This document shows, in pieces, positions 40,735 to 54,601 of a stretch of DNA of 64,000 nt. How positions within the stretch are numbered: the first letter of the stretch is position 1; every line of letters starts with the position of its first letter. The DNA comes from Oikopleura dioica (lineage: Eukaryota > Chordata > Appendicularia > Copelata > Oikopleuridae), in contig OU015568.1 of the NCBI GenBank assembly GCA_907165135.1, positions 12,842,501 to 12,906,500 of the forward strand, given 5' to 3'. A model generated the notes under the pieces. The model searched no databases, was not told the origin of the DNA, and saw only the letters and a list, made by a program, of their open reading frames with translations. The translations under genes were made by a program, and so were the position numbers.

Positions 40735-43700
40735 GTCTTTGATGAGGGTTCATTTTAGTGTTTTAACCAGACGCGCAGTTAGTAAGTAACCCATTCTCTT
40801 CGCCCATAGAAAGTCGTTCCCTTCTCCATGCTCGGTTTTCTTCTTTAGCCTCAATTAGCACGTTAATCACTGAGCCAAATGCATAATTTACTCTACCGAT
40901 GTTCGGGGAGTTTTGCTTTCGGTGACTTTCCATCAAAGTGGCTCAGCCTTGCAGCAACTGCTGACCCAGCCCACTGTTTGGTCTGCTCGGTTAGACCCCG
41001 CTCAACCAAGGAAGAGCGCCTAAAAACAGCGTTATTGATGACGAAAAATAAATGCCTTATGAACTGAGTATGTCAACGCCTTATGATTTATTTATAAATG
41101 TTTGGTAAAAAAGGAGAGCTGAAAATATGCTCAATTAGGTGGCTTGAAGACCAAGTATCCCGGAAGCAGAGTACTTGTCACCGCGAAATATTTAATCGCA
41201 TTTATAAATATTCGATACTCGAAAACGTATGTGTTTGTTTACTGGATAAAGCTGCTCTTCATTAATATCTTACTGGCTCATTTAAATTTTCTCTTTTCAA
41301 AAATGGCTGAAGTTACCTTCGCTGCTTGATTCGATTTGTAATTTCATCACTTTTCATCTCCTTCTGACCGGGACCTGATCTCTTTTCAGCACCTTTCAAA
41401 CCGTTTCTAGCACAAACGAAGACAAATTAAAGTATTTCCTTTGCTGAGCTGGATAGGTGATCGAAATTGCCCCAAGGCGAAGGCCTAGCATCACTTACCA
41501 GATTGCACTTTGACCCGAAGTTCACACTACTAAAGTTATTTTTACTGCTTCTTCTGGGAATAATGAGTTTTCAAACTATAAATTAGCGTCTATTTATATC
41601 AAGTGAACTGTAAGAATATTTTTTCAGAGCCTGATCTTGATCTCCCGCTGCGAAAAGCGCTATTGATTTTACAGCTTATCAGCAGTGATATAAAATGACG
41701 GTTATTTTCCGGTTGAGGGCCTGTCCTTTAAAAATAACAGGGATAGATAAGTGTGTCTTTATTTAGAAAAACAGGTTAAGCAAGATAAATCGAGGCGAAA
41801 GTTCGCTCATCCATATTCGCAGGGTGGCAAGTAGGGCAATTTATTTAATTGCATTTTCCGCGGACAGCTGTCTGATAATCAGACTAAATGCAATCTACTG
41901 TAGCAACGTCTGAAGATTCAGATGCAATTAGCCCAGCTCAATTGTCAGCTCCGTGTTCATCAAGCAAGACCAGTTAGTAAGGAAGAATTCTGAAGCGATA
42001 TAAGGCTATCAATTTGGGCTCCCTCGGGAAAGTGAACTCTTCATTTCTACTGCTTTATTTTTAAACTTGTTATCAATAATAATTTATTATCATACAACTT
42101 GTTGTTTGCACAAAAGACACTCGTCTAACGCGCATGACAGAGTTTTTGGGCTCATTTCCAATGTCTTCTGTTTGGCGAGGGAAAGAGCAAAGTGGTCACC
42201 GACCACTAACACTTCATGCAAATGCAGAAGATGAATTAATTATTCAGCTTCTTATTGATCTCAGCCGCCAGTATATTCCTATGTTTCACGAATACGGCAC
42301 GCTTGCAGAGCTGGCGAAAAATGCATCCTCGAGAATGTGAACCACCTCTAAGCATCACATCAATAACAAAAAGAACTTGATCGAATTCCGATTCACCGGT
42401 GCCACACAACAAGCGGTTTTACAACACCGTCTTATCAAATTTTAATTGACTCTGCATTCTCAATACGTTTGCACTTCTCAATGACTGAAGAGGACGCTGT
42501 TAAAATCTTAGAAATCTTGATAGTTTGTCTTTTAAACTGTCTTATAAAGATCATAAAATTTTGGATTGACTCTTATCGTTCAAATGCATCATTAGATTGA
42601 TTAAGTAAGTTCGAATTTTCCATTCTGACCATTTTGTTTAATACGGACCAGTTCCATTGGTTTAACTGGCTCAATTTCTCGATGTTTCCAGCTGGTGGCG
42701 TTGGAAGGACGCCCCTGGTGGGCGTCGCGCGCCTCCGGCCCGATCACCCCAAGCTTCCTTTTTGCCTAAGGCGCGTGGAGAGCCGACGATATCGATCACA
42801 ACATTCGACAACTTTTCGAAATTCAAGAGATTCCTTCTGTTTGCCAACAACGAAGAAGAATAGAGAGAGCGCTGATTTTTCTCCCTAGAATAGATTTCAA
42901 GGTATGATTATAATTTTTCGCTGTGTCACCAGAGAGCATAGTAAACTTGATACAGAATTGTACAACGCTTGACGATGCACTGATACTCAAAATAGATCAA
43001 TTTTATACTACCTTCGATTCTTCTTGTCGATATTTTTTGGCTTTGAAAGAGATCCAATTTTGATAATTTTTCTTGTATCGATATCTTCTGACGAAACTAA
43101 CTGGTCATTGCTAATTGGGTCAGGTAGCTTTATCATTTGCTTTCTACACCTAGTTGTCGGCCTTTATTGGACAACAAAGGAGAGGGCGAGAATCAGTAGG
43201 AACGAGCTCAGCGGGGTGTTGGACTGATAGTTACAATAAATCCAGGACACAGTCAATTAGCCTTTTTGAAGAAACATTTTTCGACCTTTGTGTTTTTCAA
43301 TCAAAGAATAGAAATTTTCTCAGTTTTCAGAAGGAATTCAATGATCACGTAGATGAGCCCAGTTCCGTTTAATTGCCGAGCTTTTCAACTCCCCTGGGCG
43401 TTTCACCACTCGTGTCAAACGACATGTCAAGGGCCGAAGAAAAAGGCGCAATGCTCGAATCCCTCAGCTCTACTAGAGGCAGAGTAACTGAAGTATTGAT
43501 CCCTTCGAGATTAGCCAAAGTCCGGATTAAAAGCTCAAAGCCAAGAGCGCGGATCAAACCTCAGTGTGGATTGTTTCCAGCTCAGCGACCTTGACGCGCA
43601 TCTCGTTACAGTTTTCGTCCGCCGCTGCGATATCATTATAGATCGATCGAAGGGCCTTCGTTGTTTATGCGCTCGAAAACTTATTAGCGGGGGCTCTTAG

Positions 43701-45015
43701 GTGTCAACCGAAATTCAGAAATCGTGTGTAGGTCCTTCAGACCGAGAGGCTTACAGCGGCTATCCTCGGGCATGCGTCCAACAGATCCTTAGGTGCAGTG
43801 AGATAGGGGTTGTTAGGTATCGTGAATCCGGCTTAGCATCATCAGCAAATGGACGCGTATATATTGATTTCTTGTCAATAGAGACAAGAAATATAAAACG
43901 AAGAAAAAACTTTTGTTTTCAGAAAAAAATACGTCTTCCATTCGCCCCTTATTTTTCTTGGACGCTCGTATAGGGCCATTCTAATTGATGAAAGCCTTAT
44001 TAAAGGATCAACCTTTTGCTTTCATTGCGGGTGCGTGGGAACAAAAAAATCTGAAGAAAAGTGAAGTTTCAGTATCCTCTAAGCTAAAAAATCTGTCGCT
44101 GAGCCAATTCGAAATCGCCATGCCACGCTTTTTTACGCCAAATGTCTTTGAATTCGATACTTTTTAATCGGATTATAGTTAGCTTAGAGCTATATTTTTT
44201 AAACTTGTTGATGATGGTTGTTTTAGATGTTCCAAAAAACCGAGAGATTCGAACTTTTTGCTTTCCTTCATTTACATATTTTAATGAGAAAAGGAGCCGT
44301 TCGTGGATAGCGTCGCAAATTGCGTTGTAAAGGGTTGAATGTATGTTTTCGGGTGTTAATTATGCTATCGATTGACGATGTAGGCTCGAGCTAGGGCCCA
44401 ATTAACCCTTTAGGAATTAGAATTAAATCGGGAGAACTGGGTTGGTGACATTTTTTATAATGCCAGCCCCATCTGTCCACTTTGGCTTATGTCTTTTCAA
44501 ACTTTTTTTCTTCACTAGCGTATTTTCCTGTTATGTCCAGCGATAGTTTCTATCAGCGGAAAAGTATTTTGTTTTCCAACAGCAGGACTAGCGCGTCCAC
44601 TTTGATAAAAAATGCATGACCCGGCTGGTACTCGAGTTGGGAGTGCTCTAGCCGCGTTGAAAACATTTTAGTCCTCTTTCTCGCTCTCCCGTGTAATTTA
44701 GTAGCGACGCAAAATTGATGAACTTGGACAGATGAGCACTCAAGTCCCACTCGTTCACTGCTCCCTAACTCTCTTTGATCAAAAAATCAATTTTTCAAGT
44801 AACCCCATGCAAGGGAAAATACCGCTAATTAGAACTAAGTTAGTCAGCTTCATAAAGTATTCAGTGTTGCCGAAAGCGAGTTTTCTGGGGAACACTAATC
44901 AGCTCTACACGAGTTCTTGCAAACAAATAGGATTCAATAAATATTTCAGTTTTATGACGAGCTGTTCTTGAGTTGACTGGGCAAGAAGTAGTGGCTCCAA
45001 CAAAGAGGACTCTTT
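40735..45015. other. Long AT-rich spacer without a defensible gene
   Basis: Only short frames. Two deserve mention: 42134-42340 (+), 68 codons beginning MTEFLGSFPMSSVWRG with protein-like composition but no splice context; and 43560-43680 (-), a helical stretch (NDIAAADENCNEMRVKVAEL) before a possible GTTTGA donor, followed by an open frame to 43369 that does not join cleanly. A GC-rich patch at 42685-42780 interrupts the AT-rich background. None reaches the standard of a gene call. Confidence 0.45.
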
Positions 45016-45019
45016 CAAA

Positions 45020-48000
45020 ATGGCTTGCAACTCCTGTATATTGAGAATATGTAAGTTATACTTAAAAATTTATCGACCAAGATTTTGTGCAGAACTTAGT
45101 ATTATCGAAATATCGGGTCGAATATCATGAACTTTAGGCTTAGGCAGAGTCAGAAGTTAATTAAAACTGATTATTCGGCGCTAATTAAGTAATTATTCTG
45201 ACTGCACACTAATTTGCCTAATGCATAGTTTGCATATTTACGTGCGCTATTGGATCCAGTTTTTTATCGATAGCATATGGAAGGGACGACACTTTGTCGC
45301 CAGGTGTCATTTGACATTTTTGGATTGTGACATGAATTTCGCCCTCCTTGGAAGGCTATTCGAGCACATTCAAATGGTGATATATTGGAAATCGAACCCC
45401 ATATGGTTTTGCCTAGTTTGAGCACCATATGGATTCGATTTTTGAAATTTAGTCACGCAACGGGTGGCCTTACTTTTTTCATGCCAAGGAAATTATCACA
45501 TCCGTCAAAGTGTGCGCAAATTTGCATATCCCAAGTCTTCTTATTTGCATTTTAATCTAAGCCCTAATTAAGTTAGTATTAGCTGAAGGGTATCATATTG
45601 AAAGTAAGACTCTCGTTTCAGTGCTTTATTGTACGACGGCAGTATTTGGTCTTCTGGTGGAAATATCGCCGAACGAAAATCTAGTCAGACTGACTGGTAG
45701 CAAATTAAGGCTGACATGTATAGTAACCTTCACGCCAGAAGAATTTAAAGGTAAAAGTCCTAATTATTGACAGGCCATGTTCGTTCCAATAATGTTATTC
45801 TTCCTTGATTTCATTTTAAAATTCAGACATCGACCTTAATTCGTGGGTTGGCTTTGAGTATCCAAGTGGAGCCAATACTGACAAACTGAAACAACGAAAG
45901 ACGAAACTTGCGTCTCAAAATAAGATAAGGACGGCCGTCTCGATAAAAGATGGAAGCGCTGGATTGTCTGGAGACTACAAATGCTCTTACGGGGATCAAT
46001 CCAAATCTATCTCTGTTACTTTCAACGAAAAGCTAACCTTCGATGACTCCGCTGAAGACGCTAATGGCAAGCAACTCGAGGTCGGAACAAAATCTTTCGA
46101 CTGCAAGGCCCAACCAAGTGGATTGAAATACATGTGGACTGTTGGATCTGAAGAGCCAAAAGAAGGCCAGACGCTTGATTTCGGAGATGGTGTTACCAAA
46201 GATTTCGACGAGAGTACTGAATACATCTGCGAAGTGACCAGAGCATCTACTGGAGACTACGACCAGCTGATCTACAAATTTTCGGTTGTTTATGCTCCAG
46301 AAGTGACTATTCCAGAAAGTTCTTTTGTCAGAAAAGAAGGCGATTCTGCTTCCCTTGTCTGCAATGTCGACGCGAAACCTGCAGCAGATATTACTTGGTC
46401 GCGCGACGGTAAGGTCATAGAAGGCCAGACCGAGACAACTTTAAAGCTGGACAACTTGACCTTCGCCGATCATAACGGAAAATATAAATGCACGGCGAAT
46501 AATAAAATTGGAAAGGAGGCAAGTGGGGAGATCGATGTGACTGTCGTGGTGCCTCCTAAAGCCACAATCACTCAGGGAGAATCCGTGAACGTGAAGGAGG
46601 GTGATAAATTAAAGCTCGAATGCACTGCTAGCGGCCAGCCAAGCCCAACGAAGTTCATTTGGACATTGCCCGACGGAACGCAGCAGCCAGAAGGATCCAC
46701 CTTCAAAACAGGTTCGACTGAAATATATTCCTAAGTCTTACAATTTTCTTCAGACGCAAACAGCGATCACAATGGCGAGTTTACCTGCAGCGCTTGGAAT
46801 GAGGTTGAAGGCGAGACTTACGGACCTGGAAACGCGACCATCAAAGTCTCCGTTCAATGTGAGCGACTTGAAAGACTGAACTTTATCTGAACTTAACTCC
46901 TTTTTTCAGACTCGCCAAAGAACAAAAGCCCGTCGACGACGATTTATGGCGTTGAGAACAAAAATACTGAGATGAAATGTATCATTAGCGCGAATCCAAG
47001 TGCGACTGCTTTTTGGAAAGAAGATCCCGATCAGGTAAAAGGATTCATAAAACCAGCGATCAAAATTCTTTTAGAAAAACACGACGACTTCTACTTCCGA
47101 CGACCCTACAGAAACCATCAGTACCTACACCGTTCTTGCCTCAAAGGAAAACTTCAAGACGTACACCTGCAGTGCAAAGAACGACATAAGCGACGCTGAA
47201 TTCGTTTTTGAACTTAAAAAAGCTACTCCTCCAGCAAAGCCCGAGGCCCCCACAGCCAGTGACGAGCAGATTATGTACCAAAGTATCACTTTCAACTGGA
47301 AGAGCCCCGAGTCTGTTATTCCAATAACCTCCTACAAGATAAGCTACACGGATAAAGATGGAAACGAGAAGGATACAGTTTCAGCTGGAGGTAAAGGAGA
47401 ACTAAATTTTATCATCTCTAAGACTTACTAGCCGATACGACTATGCAGCTTACCGGACTCAAGGAAGAAACTGAATACACTTTCTACATAACCGCTCAAA
47501 ATGAAGCTGGCGATAGCGAAAAATCAGAAGGCGTCACGCTAAAGACAAAGAAGCCAGGTATAATCCAGACATATTTTTCACAAAAATATACTCGTATAAT
47601 AATCAACACAAACCTTCAATATTATATTCCCTAGATGATCCAGGTAAACACACGCTGACGTGCCTGCGGTATCCCAACGGAAAACGGAAAAATAAACAGT
47701 TTTCAAAGTTTTCATTTTCATCCCCGCAGAGGATTTAAACAACACGTAGTAGTGCACGGCTCTGAGAATCATTTTAACTCCATTCGTGATTTGCATTTTG
47801 ACAATAACCCGTCGCTAGACCCTTCTAGTGGTGCATTTGCTTTGCTCTCATTATCCCCGTTTTTGAGAAGCATCATTTTGGCACTTGATAAACAATGCTT
47901 CTCAAAAACATTTACAAATATAAATCCAGGCTTTATACAAACTCAACATAACACCCTTGCCGCTTACGCTTTCATCCCGTTTATCAAGTTTATTTCTCAC

Positions 48001-48809
48001 CTCACGTATCTGTTTTTAGTCCCGCCAACCGTCAAAATTACCAAAAATGAAACCGTCGATACCTCAATGAAATTCACGTATAAGATCGACGTCTTGGGCG
48101 CCGAAAACCTCAAGTCGATCGACATCAAATACTACGAGGTACGCTTTAGAAAGGTGCGATATGAAAGTTAAATGAAATTCCAGATCAAAGCAGATGGAAC
48201 CAAGGGCACTGCAGTGACGAAGAAATTCACCGCAAGTGATTTCGAATTTAACAAAGAGAGCAAGATCGGCACCGCAAATTTGACTGGACTTGAAGCTGGA
48301 AAGACGTACGAAGCCGAGATAACCGTATTCAACGACAAGATTGGCTCCGAGCCACAGAAGATCAAGTTTGAAATGAAACCGGGCACTGGCAGCTCTACTG
48401 TTACCGTGATTGGCGTGATGCTTGGAATTATTGTCGGTAAGTTACACTTGTAATTTTTACTGAAGAAATCCTTATTTTTCTAATCACAATAAAAATTATC
48501 ATGTCTTAAGTTCTCCTTGTCTTTGTGGACATTTCCTGCTATTACATGCGCCAGGGCGGGCTAATGATGACCTGCCACAAGGCGCTCTGCTCGCAGCCGG
48601 AGCCAAAAGTGCCAGAGTCGACAAACGAGGAAGCCGAAAAAGTACCCCTCGCGCCTGAAAATGGTAAATAATTTACTCCATCAATTTCATTCATCCTCTT
48701 TAGTATAGCCTGATGGTCATATATGAAAATCTTCACCGTCAAAGAAAACCGGACTCGTCCATTTATAATTAAACCTCGTTTATTTAATTAATTTGCAGAG
48801 AAACTTTGA
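45020..48809 (+). CDS. NCAM/Fasciclin II-like Ig-superfamily adhesion protein
   Basis: Twelve exons: 45020-45050, 45622-45750, 45827-46711, 46754-46858, 46910-47034, 47075-47390, 47432-47557, 47635-47643, 48020-48138, 48184-48436, 48511-48663, 48799-48809. Signal peptide split by the first intron; then about five Ig-type domains (for example LRLTCIV…GDYKCSYGD, SASLVCNVDAKPAADITW…GKYKC, LKLECTASGQPSPTKFIW) and two FnIII-type domains (…TSYKISYTDKDG, TEYTFYITAQNEAG). A transmembrane helix follows (VTVIGVMLGIIVG-VLLVFVDI) and a juxtamembrane SCYYMRQGGLMMTC typical of NCAM/FasII. The short cytoplasmic tail ends EKL. It should mediate homophilic cell adhesion, probably in the nervous system. Exon 8 is only 9 bases. 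Confidence 0.9.
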
Positions 48810-49110
48810 ATGTACTTCAGCTTCCTACACTGTTCACTCTTCCCCAAAAAAGTATTGCCACGTGATTGGATAAATCAGACAACTCATCAATAGTAAATCA
48901 GCATTTTTAAATGTACAGTTATTGTGCTTTCTAATTTTCTTATGCCTTTTTCTTGTTCGAAATTATCATTTTTATATATCACAACAATCGACCTAATATT
49001 CAGTCACGTGGCCAAATGGTTTATTTGTATGGCTTCGATTTAACTGAGATAAAAAAAAACTACCTGTAAGTAAATAGATCCATCAAAAATACTCGTTGTT
49101 TTATTGCAAT

Positions 49111-50583
49111 TTACTGGAAACATTGTTGAGTCTCAGCAGATGTAGTTCTTGTGATCTCCTGAAGTGAAAGAGCTGGGTTTTCGTGAGCATTTCTCACTAC
49201 TTTCGATTTTCGTATTTTAAAGAGAGTGAAGACTTCTTTTTTCAGTTGTCTACTTCCTAGAATGTAGAGAAAGGGATTCATTGCCTCGGATAATCGTAAA
49301 GCTAAATTTATTGTTTTTATTTCGGAGTCTTACTGTCATAAGAAATTACCCGAATATGCAGCAATATGAGTGAAATGAAGGACTCGATAGTTTTGGCAGA
49401 GAGCACCAAGATGATGTTCCTGGAAACCTTCTTCTTCCTTTATCCTGTTTCTCCAACCAACAAAACGCCCCTAAATAGAACTAGAGAACCTTAATGTTTT
49501 GTCGCCAACCCATGCAATATCTTGAATTGTCCACGGAGTTGCCCCAAAAACGAAGCCCCCAATAATGATCAGCAGCTGAATAACTGCTGATCTCCTTCTT
49601 GTCAATACTAAAATTCGGTTTAATCTTCGAATAAAACAGGCAAATGACCTCTTCTATCGGCAGTATTCCCAAGACTCTGCAATCGGGATCTATACTTCAT
49701 TATGTAATAAACCAAGTTGGCAGTGGCGAAGATGAGCAACAAAAAGGAAATCGCATAGATTATTCCAAAAGGGATGATGAGGGCTTTGAGCAAGTAATCT
49801 TTGGAACTTGCTGACTCGCCGAGAATATTCTCTAGGTTTGTGAATGGAGCTCGGTGCCGATGATCTAAAAAGCGTCAGTAACACTCATAAAAAACTGGCA
49901 GGACCTAGTGAAGATATTTCAACTGGTTGAATGACACCGTAAAGTGTCGCTGACAAAATCATGATTGGAACCGTCCAAGTTGAAGCGATCATCGCGATCA
50001 CTGTCGATTGCTTTGAAGCAGGTTCAAGTCTGATTTCTTGACTTTAACGGATTGTGAAAATTTTCAACCTGCACTTAAAATCTTTATCAAGGCAGATACA
50101 TAAGTACCGCAGCATCGCAAAAAGTGAAATATTCATCCATGTCGTCATTGTAGTAAGAAACTCGAGTGTTATGTAAAAATAAGCGACCCATTTGCTCAAG
50201 TCGAATGATGTCCGTCCTGGGTCTTCTCGATACCCTCCAATCGCTAGTATCAGTCGTTATAATTTTCAAGAACATAAAATCTCTATAACCTGATGCTCCT
50301 CCAGATAAAAGATCGGAGAATGCCAAAGAAAGTATAAACAAATTCGCCTTGCTCATCGATTTCATATGAAGAAGAACCCAAATCACGACCGAATTGGCAA
50401 AAAGTTGCAACACAAAAATGAGTATTCCCCATATTCGGATACTCCATTTGACCCCTAAAAATCGTAAGAAAAGTCAAGTCACATGTGCTTTTAGATACCT
50501 TCTGAAACATGAAGATATTCTTCCGCGCATTCGAATGTAAGATTTTCATTGATGTCCAAAATACTCTCTTCTACAATATCCAT
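49111..50583 (-). CDS. Class A (rhodopsin-like) G-protein-coupled receptor
   Basis: Multi-exon gene read leftwards. Extracellular N-terminus MDIVEESILDINENLTFEC with an N-glycosylation site; TM1 WGILIFVLQLFANSVVIWVL; TM2 with NLFILSLAFSDLLSGG; TM3 followed by LRYLCIC; TM4 MIASTWTVPIMILSATLYG; TM5 LIIPFGIIYAISFLLLIFATA; TM6 with GGFVFGATPWTI; TM7 SEAMNPFLYILGS. N in TM1, LAFSD in TM2 and NPxxY in TM7 are class A hallmarks. The E/DRY motif after TM3 is replaced by LRY. The ligand cannot be predicted; the overall look is peptide-receptor-like. AATAAA on this strand lies a few bases past the stop. Some intron edges (49420-49500, 50030-50090) are not settled. Confidence 0.8.
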
Positions 50584-51013
50584 TCAAAAAACCTCTTATT
50601 CGTTCTACAACGCTCAAGTATCCAGCGAGAATGAAGTGATACTCTTTTCGCGTCTGCGATATCATTTCGTCTACCTCGCTCTCTCACGGCCCAAGTAATT
50701 ATACTCTACTCAACCCTTTTTTACAAAAATCAAGCCGATTTACAAATAGTTTTTTAATCAATGAATAAATTGGTAGTTATGAGGTTTCTTATTGGTTAGG
50801 AATTCTGTACAGTAAGTTGTTGTTTTTGAACTGTCTCAACGACAAATGTTAAATAAATTGAAAATGTTAGTGAAAATTATTTCATTTCACAAGGGGATTT
50901 TTTCATAAAGTTGCATGAAGTTGAAGTATTGTCTTCGTTTTTTGGGCGACGAGGTATCTTTTCGAGATGATAAAAATTGATGTACTGCGCAGTATCAACG
51001 ATAATTGGAAAGC

Positions 51014-53465
51014 CTAGGACGATGAGAAGGAATCACAAGAAGACGATCTTGAGCTCGTCCGCGATATTGCCACGGGGGCCATTTTCTTGACGGGAGCAGC
51101 GGATTCGAAATTCGACGAAAATGTGAAACCTGACGAGCCAATAAGACTATCCCCGACAGATGAAGATTTTATTACTGGTGAACCTTCGTTATTGTCCTCT
51201 TCCGACGATGAATCAGAAAGAGCGACTGCGACAGCACCCGGTTCCTCGTCGTTGTTATCGTCAGAGTCCGATAAGTTCCATTTTGCGGCGCTCAGCTGTT
51301 CAGATATCGGAATTTCTGGGACGTTGCCAAGGGACCGAGCGCCAAGAGAATGATGTTTCTGGATCTCTTGCAGCTCCTGTTCCATGGACTTTAGAAAGTC
51401 ACTTCGATCATCATGATCAGCGACGGTTGACTGACTCGCGTCTGGAATGATGGAGCCCCCATCGTTTTCCATATCTGTGTCGAGCTCTGTAAGGCCGACT
51501 TCGTCGTCAGTGGATTCCAAGGTGATCTTTTTCGCCATCAGAACTTTCGAGCCCTAAAATGCATCAATGAAGAAATTCTGATTCAAAAGCTGGGAAAATA
51601 CCTTTGTTGATATTTGCGTTTTCTGCTCGTCGTCAGTAGAATCTGACTCCCAGGCCTTTTCCATCGCAGCCGTCTCCTCAACTTGAGTCTCTTCCTCAAC
51701 CTCTTGGGGCGAGTTATCGTCCGGCTCTTTTTCTTCCGGTTCTGTACTCTCTACGGGCGCAGGCTCGAGTTGAATTTTCTCCACTTTTGGGATCGGTATT
51801 TCGGGACTTTTATTCGAGCCCGTATTTTCTTCGTATTTTTTGTTGAAGAATTGAAGCATTTGATGAATTTGACTATCAGATGCTGGCTGGTTTTCACTTG
51901 TATCCGCCTTATCATCTCCTGTTGATTGATCGTCTTGACTTGTTTTCGTCTCACTCTCTGGCGTGACTTCCTCATTATTCAGGACATCGGCCGGAGAGCT
52001 GAATGGATCGTCTTTGAATGGATCATCAATAGTTATTGCGTTTTTCGAATCGCCACCTTCATCTTCTGAGCTTGATATTCCCCAGTCGACCTTCTCGACT
52101 GTTGCAGGCTTGCTTGAATCGATCACAGGAACGAATTCGTCCATGCCAAATGTGTTGTCATTTTTCGTGGGCCCGAAATCTTCCGTAAATCCGAATGAAT
52201 CCTTAAATCAGGTAAAATCATGATTTTGCTAAAAAGGTCGAGCTCTTACTTTTTCGGACTCCGCTTTAGAGCTCTTTCGCAGCACTGTGAAATTCGCGAA
52301 GTCGTCTTCGAAGGGTTTGACGACTTCGCTTGGAGTAGGTTCTTCATTATCGACCTTATCATCAGATGGATAATCAGGGACTAAAATAACGCCCTTTACT
52401 TTCCCATTCACGCGTAAAAGTTTGAATAAGCCCACTCGTCGCTGAATATATTATCCGCCCCTTTTTCATTATCTTACCTGGAGTCGCCGGTGGTGCTTGA
52501 GTTTCTTCTCCGGTATCATTGCCCGTAATCACTTCTTCTTGTGGCACTTCGTCTGAGACATCGACTGGCTCCTCAGCGTCTTCTGTCTTTTCCGGGGAGG
52601 CTTCTTGGTCACTTTCGGAGGTTGAAGATATTATCGAAGATTTGATCGGTTTTGCGGGTGTCCATGGTTCCACTGCAGAAACATTTCGCTCAGGCTTCGG
52701 CGGCGGTTCCGAGCTGCTCGACGAGTCCACATCCGGTTCAAAGGCTGGATTCGTTATGCTAAAATTTCGAGTTTAGCGAAAGCGAAAGGGCGCAATTCCA
52801 ACACCGGATTTGAGGAAAATACCTCAGAGGTCAGACCTCAATGCGCGATACCATCAACGACATAGTTATATAGGAATGGAACTGACCTGAGGCGTTCAGT
52901 TTCGTTGATAATGATTTCGTTTTTCTGCAAGGTAGGGTCGGGTATGCCTCCATCCGCCGCGCTGGACGAGCGTGGTGGGGGTGGTAGGGGCTTTTCGGTA
53001 ACACTTATCAAACCAGTATCTGAGGTTTCGGTTTTCTTCTCAATCTGCGGTACTTGAGGGCTTGAGTGCTCCGGTGCGACCATCACGTCGCCATCTTTAT
53101 GATGACTTTGGCCGGCCTCTTCGTTCAATTTCTCGGCAGCCAGAACTTGCGCCTTCAACACATGTTAAACATCATGTCTATTTTCCGGATTTTCCATGCG
53201 ATTTAAATTGTCAAGTATCACAAACGACATCCGTATTATAATATCTACACCTTTTGGACATGTTTTAAAGTGTCCTTTTACACGAGTTTAGTAACAAGCA
53301 AAGGTGTACCTGAAGCTGTGCGATCTGATCTTTGAGCATTTGGCGCTCTCGCGTGAAGTCTTCCTGAATCTCGCACATAGAAGATTGAAGCCGGATTAAA
53401 TCCTCTTCTGCCGGATTTGGGCCGGGTTCTTCGATTTCCTCCGTCTGCACCTCGATATCATTCAT
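51014..53465 (-). CDS. Acidic, disordered protein with N-terminal coiled coil and DPF/FxDxF-type motifs
   Basis: The start MNDIEVQTEEIEEPG is followed by a coiled-coil segment (EEDLIRLQSSMCEIQEDF…). Later exons encode long Ser/Glu/Asp/Pro-rich stretches, a proline motif EKPLPPPPRSS that could bind SH3 domains, and several short Phe motifs in acidic context: VKPFEDDFANF, DSFGFTEDFG, DDPFKDDPFSS. Such motifs bind AP2 and clathrin adaptors in endocytic scaffolds of the EPS15 kind. Stretches such as DWGISSSEDEGG and NLSDSDDNN look like CK2 sites. No globular domain is visible. The last exon ends in a Ser-rich tail. I do not recognise the orthologue; an endocytic adaptor is an inference. Exon boundaries near 52440 and 52750 are approximate. 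Confidence 0.6.
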
Positions 53466-53469
53466 TTCG

Positions 53470-54600
53470 ACTAATCCTGTGTTTTGAACGTACTCGCACG
53501 TTGAGAACTTTTAAATTAAAATTTAATTTTAATTAAAAAGTCTCAAGTTTACAGATTTTATCGTAAAGTCCGTTGCGATAGAGGATGTAATTATGAGTCC
53601 ACCAAATGGTTAGATAAGGGTCCGTGTAATCCCCGAATAACACAGATTTCAACTTTTATCTTTTTGTTATGCGTTGAGTTTCGACCAAGTGGCTAGCTAT
53701 TATTTAACGATTGATGAGAATTTGGCACTAAAAAGAGTGGTTGGTATAAACTCCAGGGCCTTCTAGGAATAAGGAGGACGAACTAAATTAAGATCACTGA
53801 AAGGGTCAGTCGAAGATGCTCACGTGTGGAGCGTCGTGATGATCGAGCGAGGAATTTTATGAAAATTCTTGTGGTTAGGCAAGGGCGTGCTTGGTACGGT
53901 AGAAGCGAGATTTTATCAACCGGATTGGATCTAACTTCGAATCTGACGCTTTGACAGGCGGTCGAAACGTAAAGTCTACACGGTGAATTTCAACGCATCA
54001 CCCAGTCGCTTTACGCACCTGAAATTCTCGATCTCAAAAGGAAGGGATCATCCTCTAGCCCTGGAGCAAAAAGCTAGTTATAAAGTAAAACCGCCAGGGC
54101 TAGTTTAAGCCAAGTTGAGCCCCTCCTGGGTCCCGATAACCACTTTACGGTTCAGTAGTTGTCCTAAAGCGTTCATGAACCCGTCTGAGTGATGAGCGGA
54201 TCATTCTTCAAATTAGCCAAAAATTTGTAAATTGGCTTAGATAGAAAAGTGCTGACGTCCCCTAAGTCTCCAACGAGACATAAATTGCACGGTGGTATTT
54301 TAAACCGCCGGCACTTACGTTTTTTAGAAAATAAGAGCAGCATAATTTTAGCTCTGCGGGCGAGTTAAGGTGACATTTTCCCAGATTGCATAAAATTTGT
54401 CAGTTTTGAGCCCGCCAGGCTGGCCGAGAGAAAAATATAAACCAAACATTTAGGCCTTGGCGTCAAGGAGCTGTTTATTTGCCTGCGCGCCAAGATTGGT
54501 GGAGCTTCTTGAGCAGTAACCCAGTTATATAAGGGCGGTGGCTGATTTAGCATTTGTTGTCTACCGCAAAAGCGGTTCCGCCCAGCTAGAGGAAGAAGCC
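53470..54600. other. No supported gene
   Basis: AT-rich sequence with only random frames. A 10-base inverted pair (CTAGCCCTGG … CCAGGGCTAG) at about 54055-54104 could form a stem-loop; nothing else is seen. Confidence 0.5.
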
Positions 54601-54601
54601 T

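Noticed and set aside
43369-43594. Overlapping plus and minus frames near 43.4-43.6 kb as a gene
   Set aside because: The helical minus exon does not splice in frame to the following open stretch, and no other exon was found.
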